From Oikopleura dioica (Eukaryota > Chordata > Appendicularia > Copelata > Oikopleuridae), in assembly GCA_907165135.1 (NCBI GenBank), contig OU015566.1, positions 7,982,157 through 8,046,156 of the forward strand: DNA of 64,000 bases, written 5' to 3'. Both the position numbers and the translations under genes were made by a program. Shown here in pieces: positions 1 to 12,161 of this stretch. Each line of letters begins with the position of its first letter. The first letter of the stretch is position 1. The notes under the pieces were generated by a model that did no database searches, was not told the origin of the DNA, and saw nothing but the letters and a program-made list of their open reading frames with translations.

Positions 1-1250
1 CGGGCGTGGGGGCCGATTCAAAAATTTCATGCGGGTGCGGGCGGGCGCGGGCGGGGGCCCCGCCAATAATCGCGCCCGCGGGCGCCCAGGGGCCGGGAGC
101 GCCCGTTACCCTCGCGCCCACAGGCCCCGCGGGTTCAAGGTAAAATCAGCAAATTGAAAAAGTATAATTTTCAAAAACCATAAAAAAGCCGAAAAAAGGA
201 TAACTTAAATTTTTAAAACAATTGGTGAGGGTGGGGTTGGGGACAAAGCTGAGATTGATCAACTCAGAGTTCCAAGCCTTTGTCAAGCCCCTTAAATTCA
301 AAAATCAAGGAACAGGGCTGAGACGGTAGCGCGGGAGAGGGCGGCGCGGGAACAAGGCCTGAAATTTGCGCAGGAGCGGGGGGCGCAGGAAGGATTTCCC
401 CTCCCTTTTGCTCCCGCGGGAGCCCACGGGAAAGAAAAGTCAACGTGAGGGCTGGTTTAAAAAGGTCTTCACTAAGGAAGAAGCCTGAGTCAGGCCCCTT
501 AGATAATTCGACAATTGAGAAATAAAATTGAAACAAATAAATAAAAACCATCACAAAGCTAAGAACATGAACAGGGTGGCGGGCGCCCAGGTTCACAATC
601 GGTTGGTTCACAATTTTGTGAACCCGGTTCACAATTTTGTGAACCTGGTTCACAATTTCGGTCAAAAAGTGACTCAAATCGACTGAAGGCGCGGTTGTAG
701 AGAAAGTTTATAACGTCTAAAATGAGTTTCTCTATAAAATCAGGCGCGGAGCGCATAAAGTTCCCTGATTTCATCCTTTTAAAAATTTTGTGAACCGGGT
801 TCACACAGATTGTGAACCGGGTTCACAAAATTGTGAACCGGGTTCACAATTGTGAACCTGGGCGCCCTACACCCCATGAACAATATAAACTTTCACATTG
901 AATGGTGGTGGGTGGGGTTGGGGACGAAACTGAGATTGATCAACTCAGACTTCCCCGGCCTTTGTCAAGCCCCTTAAATTAAAAAACCAAGGAACGGGGC
1001 TGAGACGGCCCGAAGCTTAAATTTAAAAAGCTTCTTTCCCGCTGCTCCCGCAGCCCCGCGGGAGCATTTTTGAGTTTTCGCGGCGTGGGGAGGGGCGGGA
1101 AGAAGGCATGAAAATCTACGGCGGGAGCGGGGGAGGGGGAAAGATCACGAGAAAATCTCGAGGGAGCGGTCGGGAGCCTCCCCCTGGGGGAAAAATATCC
1201 AAATATCTTGGGGGAGCGGGGGCTCGCGGGAGCTTGCGGCGCGGGAAATT
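1..1250. repeat. GC-rich repeat region with palindromic GTGAACC array
   Basis: I see no convincing gene here. A segment of about 95 bp near 230-325, containing GAGATTGATCAACTCAGA, recurs near 910-1005 with a few changes. Between about 590 and 870 a short palindrome, GGTTCACAATTTTGTGAACC and variants, is repeated at least six times. Stretches rich in GGGAGC or GCGGG surround both blocks. The open frames crossing this region are compositional artefacts of the G/C-rich repeats. Confidence 0.7.
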
Positions 1251-1254
1251 TCGA

Positions 1255-3900
1255 ACTCTGATCTGGAGCGTAGTAAAAGCATTTATCTTCTCTGCCAGTA
1301 GGACGGCTTGAAACGGTCATTTTTTTTTTATTTTTCAAAGTTATTTTTATATTTTTGACCTTTTTCAGACGACAACAACTGGAAACACCTTTGCACTTTC
1401 ATCTTCTCCACGAACAATAATTTGGTGAGTTCCGATCGTAGATCCAAAGTGGAAAACGAAGAAACCGCTTCAAGTTAAGTAAATGAAGAAAAATAAAAAA
1501 AAACTACGCACATTCTTTTGAGTCCGTTCGGGATGATAAACGGGGCAGTTCCACTCTCTGAGATTCTGAGCATGATTCCGAGAGCGTCGACCAAATAATG
1601 CTGGCCATTTAAAAAGGTTGCACCAATTGACTTTAATGTTTTCTCTGATTTGATGTTTTCCCTCATCGATAAAGCGGATTTTTGGTCAAGGATTCCTCTT
1701 TGCGTTCGGTAACTTATTTACTTGGGCAAAAATCAACCTCCCAAAAAGCTGCTAGAAGCTACAAACTTAGTAGTACAGAGGCTTTCATAGAAAACGTTCA
1801 TAAGTAAATAAAGAATCAGAAACATCTGTGTGTTTGTTATTGCCAGAAAAATCGGAAAATAAAATCGAATACTTTTTGGTTTTGATATCGTCTCTATTCG
1901 GCAAACGTTTCTCTATAAGATCTTGATCTGATTTGATGATTAGCCTCAAAAGATTCTGATATCGATTGTCATTCAATGTAGTGGTCAGTTCGTTCGCTAT
2001 CTGCTCTTCTGTTTTCTGTAGATTTTTTTCTGTAGAGTTTTTCTGTAGATCGAAAACGGGAATCATTCTCTGGCGCGATTCGAATTTCTCACACTCATAA
2101 AAAGGGCAGGGACAGCCATTTGAACAGTATTTCTGGAGAGGACAGACTTCTCCAGCGTCGTCTGAAGATCTTGACAGTTGGAAACACATCGATTCACAGG
2201 ACGAGATAGGATTATTCCTTGTTGATTCCGAAACGAGCGAATTCGAACAAAGATGGCGGCAGATTTTTTGGTCGTAAAACTGTTTCTTCTGACAACGGAG
2301 TTGGTTAACTTCGTTTTCTTCTCCAGTGAAAATCAGGGGCTCTTTTTCTCTGGGCTCAATTCGAGTAACAGGTTCAGGAAGGATAAATTTTTGAGTTTGA
2401 TAGCATTCCTTCATCAGATGCCCGCAGTAGTCCATTGTCGCTTCTTGAACGCATTTCTTGTAGTTTCGATGGCAAGTCGTAGTCAAAAAAGTTGTTCTGC
2501 CTCGTGATTTTTCCAAGGAATGAAAATTTGCTAGATATTAAAAATTTTTATAAAAATATGAAAACTACCTATGAGCATCACAGTAATCCAGAAAATAGAG
2601 CCAAGCGTAAGATAACTGTAAAGCTGAGGATCTGTACCGTTTCCATGCTTCGCCAAGCTCATCTTCGCGGTCACCTTTTTCTTCCATGTCTTTTTCTTCT
2701 TTGATTTTACCAAATCATATTCCTGGGTGCGAATGCTTCGAGTGGTCAAAACATAATCGGGCAACAAATATACTTTTCTTCTCTTTCGTCTCAGATAACC
2801 AATGCAGTCACAATCGAGGCACTTTTAAAATCAAGTTTTATTCACTGTTCGATTATATCAAGGATTTAGATTAGATTACCCGTATTCTTTTTGAAAAATC
2901 AAATTTCTTTTCTTCTCATTTTTCTCGGCGAAAACCATTGCGAATGATATCTTAGAGTGAAATAGTCACTTTGTTGGAGAGAGTACCGCTTTCGTTTTTC
3001 ATGAGTAGTATTCTTTTTCTGACATTTCGACAGCTGAGTCGCCGTTTTCTTTCCTTCTTGAATGTCACGAACTTGAAAATATTCTATGTTGAGAACGAGG
3101 TAGTAGTTCCTGAAATCAAGGAAGATTCTGACTCCAGCTGAACGACCTTAATACAAGGCTCTATCACTGATGGACTATCAGAAAGCAAAAGCGATGGTAA
3201 TTTGTGCTTTTAGAAATGAATGTTTCCTCGTTGCGACTTGTATTTGAATAAATATGGATCGTAAACAAATCGTCTAAAACCTCAGAAAAAACAAAAAGTG
3301 CATCTTAGGCGAACTAAAATTCCCAAATTCAATTTCCTTGCAAACCAAATCCTAAATCATTCGTAATCCACAATTTGCTCGTGTTTGTATAAATTGATCC
3401 CTTCTTTTAGGGTGGCCACGCCCGCATCTGACGCGAACCGAGTGGCAATAAATATGGATCAAAAAGCTCCAAATTGAGAATTTAAATTGGATTTAGATCG
3501 AGTCCTGGCCTTGTAGAATTGACCCTTGGGTAGGGATAGCAGCGGATAATCTCCAAATATTGCGGCGATTTCTCAACAACAAGACAAGTTAGTTTTGAAA
3601 ATCACGCCGCGCCGTGTGATCCCTGCAAATAAAGTCGCCATTTACAGTAAATAGCGGCTCTTGCTGCAAAAAAGCGCTAGAAGTTTGAAATTGTAACGGT
3701 TGAGCCTGAATTGCATGTTCACAAAAAGTCGAAAAGTGTAGAGTGACTAGAGGACGGTGAGGCGGATCCGGTTAATTCGCGGATTTGGTGACGCAGGCAT
3801 GAAAATTCGTAAATGGCAAAGTACCAAAGTCGGGACAGGCGGTGTGACGAAGCCTGCTAAGTATCCACAAAGGTCTTCCGGTTGCCTTTATATTTTTAAT
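1255..3900. repeat. Left copy of a large direct duplication (block A)
   Basis: This block matches 7830-10385 almost base for base over long stretches, in the same orientation, at an offset of about 6.5 kb. It carries the first copy of the Cys-rich membrane protein gene plus about 1.2 kb of flank (about 2700-3900). Identity is high even in non-coding parts, so the duplication is fairly recent. The kelch-repeat gene lies between the two copies. Confidence 0.9.
1785..2662 (-). pseudogene. Cys-rich type II membrane protein, upstream-duplicate copy, probably broken
   Basis: This is the paralogue of the gene at 8075-9142. Exon 1 (2569-2662) starts MSLAKHGNG and encodes a hydrophobic segment (LGSIFWITVMLI). 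Exon 2 starts at 2530 and encodes the Cys-rich region with a CPCPFYEC motif. In the intact copy the frame leaves exon 2 by a GA-AG intron and ends in an exon with the motif GATFLNGEHYLVDA. Here the matching exon remnant (GATFLNGQHYLVDA, about 1515-1640) is present, but the sequence at the exon 2 boundary has changed and the frame reads straight into TGA at 1785. Joining the remnant exon gives a stop or a frame mismatch. I infer a decaying copy, although a shortened product ending at 1785 remains possible. Function is not recognised. Confidence 0.6.
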
Positions 3901-4079
3901 TGATGAATTATCTGCCGAATAGAAAATGAAGTAGCTTGATAGAACACCAGTACTTCATTAATCTATCGGAAACAAATCATCGACGATTGTTTTAGATCTC
4001 AAAAACATTCTCTCATCTCTAGTTACTTATATTGATTTATCATTTTAAATATTTTATAATTTTATAATTTTAAATACAT

Positions 4080-4981
4080 TCTTCTTGTCGAAATTGCCCA
4101 TGCTTTGAGGGCTGCCCGAATTTTGCTTCATTTTATTTATCTCCATTATTTATTTGTAAAATCGTTTTTCAGTGACAGACGAGCATTCAGGCTCACGACT
4201 TTTGAAAGTTCCTCATTTTATTTGTACAATTTTTGCCCTTGCTTTGGTGATTGCCCTCTTGACTTCATTTAAAAATATTTAATATTATCTCATTAAATGA
4301 AAATTTTTCATTTTTCTCAACTGAAGTTTCTTCCTCCAAACAGGTATCCGCCAGTCCGACCTAATATTTGCGCTGTCTCGAAGACGATACCGCTTCTTTA
4401 AAACGTCCATTTATGCGACAGTACTGAAAATGGCACGAATGGCACGAATGGCACGAAAACATGTCTTTTCATCGTGCCATTTTCAGTTAAATTCTAGAAA
4501 CTCTTTTGTTATTGTTTTTCCATCCTTGAGTTTCCGGAGCGGGCGTTTATTACTTGAAGATTCAATGAGAAATTGATCATTTATGCTTAAATCACTACTA
4601 TTTCGATTTTTTATCATTTACAGTGGCAAAATTGAGGATTTTCAATCAAAAAAGTATTGACCCATTTATGCTCCATTAATTCTATTTTTTGATCTTTTAT
4701 AACTTCTATCTTTGGTAAATTTTGACCTAGACAGGGTATAAATATAACGTGGTTTCCAGCTTTGATATGATACGCGTATATTTGCGTCTTTTGACAAATT
4801 TTGCGGGGAATGAAGTGGATTAAGAATTGAACTAAGACTTTAGACTTGACTGATGATATTTATGTTCAAGGCTACTTTGTTATTTGTCAAAAATAGAGCG
4901 CTATTTTCACAGAATTTGATCATTTTTTCTGATAGTCAGTAAATTGGGGGCGTAAATTATATATTTTGTAAAAACAATAGA
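4080..4981. repeat. Left copy of direct duplication (block B)
   Basis: This non-coding block matches 11490-12121. Shared landmarks are a TGCTTTGAGGGCTGCCCGAA stretch and the end near a TTTTGTAAAAACAATA motif. Relative to the right copy it carries a 255-bp insertion (4417-4671). Between blocks A and B the two copies differ: about 180 bp here against about 1.1 kb in the right copy. Confidence 0.85.
4417..4671. mobile_element. Small insertion, absent from the duplicate copy
   Basis: The segment is flanked by a 10-bp direct repeat CCATTTATGC (4407-4416 and 4662-4671). The homologous place in the right duplicate has a single CCATTTATGC, which looks like an empty site. The insert contains three tandem ATGGCACGA units followed by an inverted copy (CGTGCCATTTTCAG), giving a hairpin at about 4425-4490. 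Its ends share a weak inverted match (GACAGTACT against GTCAATACT). It is probably a small non-autonomous element. Deletion between direct repeats in the other copy is the alternative. Confidence 0.6.
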
Positions 4982-5220
4982 TATATTATAATATATATAT
5001 TTATAAATATATAAATCAAGGAAGAGTTTGAATCTCCTGTTCGAAGATCTTTTGAGAAGGCAGGCAACTCTATCCGAGGAGCATGGAATGGAGTAGTAAG
5101 TGCTTTTGGGAATTTATTCGGATAGAAATGACTGTTTTTCCCTGCCATTTTAATTTGAATAAAAATGGACAGAAAACAATTCGTTTTAGGTTTGCTGAAG
5201 CATACACAAAATGAAAACAT

Positions 5221-7732
5221 TTATTCAAAAGCGCAGTAATCTACAGGAACTTCATAAAGAACTGGAATCCAATTACTGAAACCATCGGAATATTCTCCAA
5301 TGGCTTGTGCATCAATTAAAACATCCCCTACGAAATCGAGTCGTTCAATTGGATTAGGACTTATTGCTCCAGACACAATAAAAATTGAGTTTTTGATCAT
5401 TATTGCAGATGCATCCGAGTCAGCCTTTATCAAAAAAGTTTTCTTATAAAGTTAATTTTTTATTACGTGTTTAAGTTCGCCGATTTCTGTCCAAACCAAG
5501 TCCGCGAAAAGCCAAATTTTTGAGGTAAATACCTCATTTCGGGCAGCAGAGTATCCTCCGGCCAGCAAAAGATTGCCGCTTGGAAGGCCCACCAAAACAT
5601 GATAACCGATAAGACTGAAATGGTTTAAAATTTTTATAAAGAATACTTTGAACAATTGATAGTGATGCATCCATTCAAGAGTTCAAAGTTTTCATATATT
5701 TTTTTTACTTAGAAGAAATATAAGAAGGGAGTCAAAATAATTTTTTTGGAGAAAAATCATCTCGATAATTATCATTCATGATGAATACCCCCTTAATTAC
5801 TTGTGTGGAAAATCCGTCGTTTTGCGCCAGCCAGTGAGATCGAGAATCTCTGCTTTATTAAGTAGCTTTCGATGCTCCTCGGTCTGGGACTCGGAACATC
5901 CAACAGTTATTGCTTTTCCTCTGTAGAGACCGAGTTTTCCACCACGATGTGGAAAGATCGTTTTGTAAGTTAATGTTGAATTTGTAAGTTCAGAATCAAA
6001 AATCTCGCATCTCTGGTGTGGGTAGGGGACATCAAAGCAAATTAATGCTTTTATGCCGTCTTCTATTGGGAGCGCGGCAGACATAAAATTTATCGCGTTG
6101 TTCAATCGTTTCGACATTTCCTTCCATTCGCAGCCTACCAATTTAGCAATCTAAATCCAAAAATTTTAAGGACAGTCGAGCTTTCTCACTTTGTATTTAT
6201 CCGACTCTCCGCCAAAAATGAAGAGTTCATTTTTTTAGAAGAGCATGAGGAGCGCAATAGATATAGTTGTCTTCTGGTGCCGCAATTGTTACTGATTTAC
6301 TCAGCGATGCATGTCCAATACCATCTACAGTAATCGTAAATGCATCTATCAAACTCTTCCCCATAACCAATAGCGCTGTGCTGGGTTTCTTCTGAGGGGT
6401 ATAAGATGTGTAATAAAAAGAATGCACTATCGTGCGGTCGTCAAATTTAAAAAGACGGATTTTTCTGTTCTTGACAGTGTCGAGGCCCTTTGTCTTGATT
6501 ACTGAGTTAGTTTCGTGTTGTTTTTCGGAAAGCTTTCATCAGTTCATTCATTTTTTCGGCGGGAGTTAATAAATTTTTTGTTTTACAATATTCGCAAAAT
6601 CGATGGACTTTTCCTCAAGGATTTCAAAAAAGGATACAATCGAGTCAACCGCCTTTAGATGGAACGTCAATTGTCTTAAGTTTTTACCATTTGTCTTTAA
6701 AATAAATTGTCCATCAAAATATTCTGAACTCATCCAAACTGAGCCATTTTTATAAATTCCAAAGCAAAAGAGATTTGTCCCACCAAAAAAATTTCCTCCA
6801 AGAAACTTCATCTCATTAAATTCATTATATAAATAGTCCTCCTGGAATTTTATCTCGAATTGAAGTCTATCAAATCCATCCAATTTCAGCTCGAACGTCG
6901 AAATATGTTTGAGCTCTGCTAGCGAGAAGAATATAGAATCAGGAATAATTACTTTGTAAGCATCGAAAAGAGTGCCGGGGTGAGGAAATCGCGGTTGAGA
7001 AACAGCATTCTTTGCGAATGAAGGAAAGATGTCATCATGAAAGGCAAAAAGAGGATTGCTTGTTACGTGCATTTTCTTTTTCGATCTTCGCTGGACAAAT
7101 TCAAGCTCGATTTTCGCTTTTCAAAGGTTTTTAAAGATCCTCTTATTGAAGAACCTCTTACTTTGAACCCTCTCCAAAATTAAATTCGATTTCAAAAATT
7201 ATATCAAAAACACTATTTTGGATAAAGAATCTCTCGTCATTTTTGAATAGATGTCCAAAATACTCGCATTCGTCGTTGTTATATCCTTTCTGATCTGTAT
7301 AGTGCGGATCATCTTGAGAGAACAACGCCGAAAAGCAAATTCGTTTCTGTTCGTAAGTAATAAGAGAACCAATCCACTCGCGTCCTAGTGTCAGAAATTT
7401 TCCTTCTGTCTCCAACAGCAAAGAATAAAGTGTGTTTGATAAAAAGACATTTCTTGTCACTACAATTAAAAGAAGTCGCCCCAAATCTATCTGAATTGGG
7501 CTAAAAAGTGATTTCTTAGATAACATGTTATCTGAGTTATAAGATGTAATAAATAATATTTTTCAACCTTTTTCAAAGGAGTCACGTGAACTGGGTTTAA
7601 ATCCCTTAATTCGAATGGTACTTTTATTTCATTTTTCTTCCATCCTTTCTCGAATTCTTCCTCTTTTCTAATTCTGTTCAATACATATGTCGTTGACAGT
7701 TTGATGTAATGGTCGCCCATTCTGACACTCAT
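5221..7732 (-). CDS. Kelch-repeat protein with unrecognised N-terminal region; one-base frameshift
   Basis: Seven exons can be chained: 7568-7732, 7169-7490, 6587-7116, 6190-6532, 5801-6150, 5467-5614 and 5221-5424. All phases agree except that exon 4 is one base too long. The excess lies in a run of seven A residues (minus strand, near 6233-6239), where HALLK should continue into NELFIFGGES. With one A fewer the product would be 686 aa. The C-terminal half has kelch-type blades (NELFIFGGES, GNLLLAGGYS, NSIFIVSGA), implying a beta-propeller. The N-terminal about 340 residues are not recognised, and no signal peptide or membrane segment is obvious. It sits between the two copies of the duplicated membrane-protein gene. 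Either the frameshift is an assembly error in a homopolymer or the gene is newly broken. Confidence 0.7.
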
Positions 7733-7829
7733 CAGATTGAATACTCCTTTAAAACTGACTGAGGAGACTTTCGCGTTGAAGTGGTTGCTGGAGATGTAGC
7801 CCTGAGCCTCTTCGAAACGGTTTAAATTG

Positions 7830-10385
7830 TAATCTGGACCGTAGTAGAAGCATTTTTCTTCTCTACCAGTGGGGCGGCTTTAAATGGTCAAGTTTATATA
7901 TACTGGTACAATATCCTATCTTCTTGACCCTTTTCAGATGACGACAACTGGAAAAACCTGTTGATCTTTATCTTTCCGGTGAATGGCTATTTGGTGAGTC
8001 CCGATCGAAGATCCAAAGTGGAATACGAAGAAACCGCTTCAAGACGAGTAAAGGCATAATTAAATTTTATTCGCCTACATATGCTTGAGTCCATTTGGAA
8101 TGAAGAGAGATAAAGTTCCAGTTTCTGTCAATCTTTGCAAGTTTCCACGAGCGTCGACCAAATAATGCTCGCCGTTTAAAAAAGTTGCACCAGTTGACTC
8201 TCGTGTTTTACTGATTTGATAAATATAATTATTTCTTGACGAAATTATTGATCAGAGGAAAACGTTCATAAGAGAACAAAGAGCGAGAAACATCTAGTTG
8301 TTTATCAGTGCCGTCAACATCGGAAAAAATAATTGGCAATCTTTGTGCTTTGAATGTCTCCCTATCCGTCCAACGACTTTTTATAATGCTGAGATCTTGA
8401 TCTGATTTGATGATTATCCTGAAGTGATTCTGATATAAATTGTCGTTTAATGTATAAGTCAGTTCAGTTGACAATTGCTCGTCTGTTTTCTCAAGATTGT
8501 TTTCAGTAAAGTTTTGCTGCAGATCGAAAACGGGAATCAGCGTCTGGCGCGACTCGAATTTCTCACACTCGTAAAAAGGACAAGGACATCCACTCAAACA
8601 GTATTTCTGAAGAGGGCAGACTTCCCCGGCGGCGTCTGAAGATCTTGACAGTTGAAAACACATCGATTCACAGGGCGAGATAGCATTATTCCTTGTTGAT
8701 TCCGAAACGAGCGAATTCGAACAAAGATGGCGGCAGATTTTTTGGTCGTAAAACTGTTTCTTCTGACATCGGAGTTGGTTAACTTCGTTTTCTTCTTCAG
8801 TGAAAATCAAGGGCTCTTTTTCTCTGGGCACAATTTGAGTGACAGGTTCGGGAAGGATAAATTTTTGAGTTTCATAACACTTCTTCATCAGATGCCCGCA
8901 GTAGTCCATTGTTGCTTCTTGAACGCATTTCTTGTAGTTTCGATGGCAAGTCGTAGTCAAAAAAGTTGTTCTGCCTCGTGATTTTTCCAAGGAATGAAAA
9001 TTTGCTAGATATTTAAAATTTTCATTAAAAATATAAAAACATAAGAACCTATGAGCATAACAGTAATCCAGAATATAGAGCCAAGCGTAAGATAACTGTA
9101 AAGCTGAGGATCCGTGCCGTTTCCATGCTTCGCCAAGCTCATTTTCGCGGTCACCTTTTTCTTCCATGTCTTTTTATTCTTTGATTTTACCAAATCGTAT
9201 TCTTGGGTGCGAATGCTTCGAGTGGTCAAAACATAATCGGGCAACAAATACACTTTTCTTCTTTTTCGTCTCAGATAACCAATGCAGTCACAATCAAGGC
9301 ACTTTTAAAACCAAGTTATATTCACTGTTCGATTATATCAAGGATTTAGATAAGATTACCCGTATTCTTTTCTGAAAAATCAAATTCCTTTTTTTCTCAT
9401 TTTTCTCGGCGAAAACCATTGCGAATGATATCTTAGAGTGAACTAATCACTTTGTTGGAGAGAGTACCGCTTTCGTTTTTCATGAGTAGTATTCTTTTTC
9501 TGACATTTCGACAGCTGAGTCGCCGTTTTCTTTCCTTCTTGAATGTCACGAACTTGAAAATATTCTATGTTGAGAACGAGGTAGTAGTTCCTGAAATCAA
9601 GGAAGATTCTTACTCCAGGCTGGAGTCTCCAGCTGAAAGACCCTATGACTCATAGGCTATGAGAAGGCTCTATAAGATAAGCATAATGGAAGGTAGTTTG
9701 TGCTTTTAGAAATGAATGTTTGCTCCCTGCGACTTGTGTTTGAATAAATATGGATCGTCAACAAATCGTCTAAAACCTCAGCAAAAACAAAAAGTGCATC
9801 TTAGTCGAACTAAAATTCCCAAATTAAATTTCCTTGCAAAACAAATCCTAAATCATTCGTAATCCACAATTTTTCCGTGTTTGTATAAATTGATCCCTTC
9901 TTTTAGGGCGGCCACGCCCGCATCTGACACGAACCGAGTGGCAATAAATATGGATCAAAAAGCTCCAAATTGAGAATTTAAATTGGATTTAGATCGAGTC
10001 CTAGCGTTGTAGAATTGACCCTTGGGTAGGGATAGCAGCGGATAATCTCCAAATATTGCGGCGATTTCTCAACAACAAGACAAGTTGGTTTTGAAAATCA
10101 CGCCGCGCCGTGTGATCCCTGCAAATATAGTCGCCATTTACAGTAAATAGCGGCTCATGCAGCAAAAAGAGCGCTAGAAATTTGAAATTGCAACGGTTGA
10201 GCCTGAATCGCATGTTCACTAAAAGCCGAAAAGTGTAGAGTGACTAGAGGACGGTGAGGCGGATCCGGTTAATTCGCGGATTTGGTGACGCAGGCATGAA
10301 AATTCGCAAATGGCAAAGTACCAAAGTCGGGACAGGCGGTGTGACGAAGCCTGCTAAGTATCCAGAAAGGTCTTCCGGTTGCCTT
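7830..10385. repeat. Right copy of a large direct duplication (block A)
   Basis: This block is homologous to 1255-3900. It carries the intact copy of the Cys-rich membrane protein gene. The non-coding flank from about 9300 to 10380 is conserved with the left copy, including a stretch near 9440-9600 that is open on the minus strand in both copies and may be an upstream exon. Confidence 0.9.
8075..9142 (-). CDS. Cys-rich type II membrane protein
   Basis: The exons are 9049-9142, 8254-9004 and 8075-8210, giving 326 aa from the first clear Met. Residues about 14-31 are hydrophobic (LYSYLTLGSIFWITVMLI), followed by a Cys-rich region with pairs such as CHRNYKKC, CRHLC and CPCPFYEC, which suggests a signal anchor with an extracellular disulfide-bonded domain. 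The second intron (8211-8253) has GA-AG ends; only this joins the frame to the last exon (GATFLNGEHYLVDA), whose protein sequence is conserved in the duplicate copy. The frame is open upstream of the Met to about 9308 with a basic stretch (RRKRRK), so the true start may lie in an earlier exon. I do not recognise the family. The final motif looks like a propeller blade fragment, but that is only an impression. Confidence 0.65.
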
Positions 10386-11489
10386 TATATCCATGAATAA
10401 TCTGCATTCTAGCTGATATAATATGAGTTTATTTGAGAGACAGTTCAACCAGTATTCTTATTTTTATGTTTTTTTCTCTGGATTCTTCATTTTGTCAGGT
10501 GTTTAAAATTTCATAAATTTTGATATTCATCATATTATTATTATATATGACCATACTTTATTTCTTTTTGTTTTTTCATTTTAAATAATGATCGTTCTAG
10601 TAGACTCAGTCCGGCTCATTTAGCTTTTGCAAATTTACTCAGTTAGTATGCCTACTTCTATGAGTTGACTTCAAGGTCGAAAAAAGTACGAAAAAGCATA
10701 CGTCAGTGTTTTTCGATATCATCTGCCAGCGGAAAAGCTTGTGACGGTTGCCGGATTTCAACGCCTCAACTTTTTCATCCCTTTGATCATCTCCTCGCTG
10801 AGAAAAAATCCTTCCGCAAATCTCAACCCTTACGACATGGCACGACTCCTGGAACGCTTATCATTTCCTTATCTTTTTCTTATCAGCAATTTTTTTTATG
10901 GTGCGAAGCGGTTCTTTGATCTCTTGAAGGGTTATTTATGGATAAATATTAAAAACTTATAATGAAATTATGAAAGGAGAGCTTGTTTCGTAACATTGAA
11001 ATTTTCAAGAAGATTGGCCTTTTCACTGATTTCCAGAAAAGAAAAAGGTTAGAGAAAGCTCTAGCGCAAGGTGGAGAAATCCCTGTCCGATAAATGCCGG
11101 ACATGCTTTTTGCCATGCCTTGTCTTACAATGAGATAAGCGGAAACTGCAACACGATAATAAGGTTAGTTCATTTATTCATAATTTGTAAATCACAGAAG
11201 ACGATGCTCCGCGGACCTTAATTAAAAAACTAAAAACAGTTATTCATTTTATGTTATGAGAGTGCCCCTGTGGATTGAATTGCCCAGATTCTTTTCATTT
11301 TATCTCGTTTTATTTTATTGCAATTTATGAGCAGAGAACTCAATTTGTGGATGCAAGATGCCAGATAATGCAGCATTTTATTCCCATGAACACGCCCCAG
11401 GGCAAACTGCGTCTGTGAGACACAGTTTTGAGACGTCTCAAATTTACAGTTTTAAAATAATCTTATCAAGTTCGTGTTCTAGTATTATC

Positions 11490-12121
11490 TTCGTGATGAA
11501 ATTGCCCGTGCTTTGAGGGCTGCCCGAATATTGCTTCATTTAATTTATCTTCATTATTTATTTGTCAAGTTGATTCTCAGTGGCAGACGAACATTCAGGC
11601 TCACGACATTTGAAAGTTTTTCATTTTATTCGTACAATTTTTGTCCTTGCTTTGGTGATTGCCCTCTTGACTTCATTTAAAAATATTTAATATAACATGC
11701 TTCTCATTTTCACTTTTTTCATCTGAAGTTCCTTGAACAGGTATCCGCCAGTCCGACCTAATATTTGCGCTGTCTCGAAGACGATACCGCTTCTTGAAAA
11801 CGTCCATTTATGCTCCATTTATTCTATTTTTTGATCTTTTATAACTTCTATCTTGGGTAAATTTCGACCTAGACAGGGTATAAATATAACGTGGTTTCCA
11901 GCTTTGATATGATACGCGTGTATATTTAGCATCTTTTGACGAATTTAGCGGCGAATGAAGTGGATTAAGAATTGAACGAAGACTTTAGACTTGAATGACG
12001 ATATTTATGCTCAAGGCTACTTTGTTATTTGTCAAAAATAGAGCGCTTTACAGAATTTGATCATTTATTCTGATAATCAGTAAATTGGTGGCGTAATTAT
12101 ACATTTTGTAAAAACAATATA
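11490..12121. repeat. Right copy of direct duplication (block B), empty-site version
   Basis: This non-coding block is homologous to 4080-4981 but lacks the 255-bp insertion present there, with a single CCATTTATGC at the junction (about 11806-11815). It ends about 40 bp from the stop codon of the Kirre-like gene. The sequence from about 10390 to 11490 has no counterpart in the left copy and shows no gene. Confidence 0.8.
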
Positions 12122-12161
12122 CAGTCAGATAAAAGATACAGGAGTTACACTGTCATCAGTT

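Noticed and set aside
1108-1311. Gly/Arg-rich ORF near the left edge
   Set aside because: Built from GGGAGCGGG-type repeats with no splice or family support.
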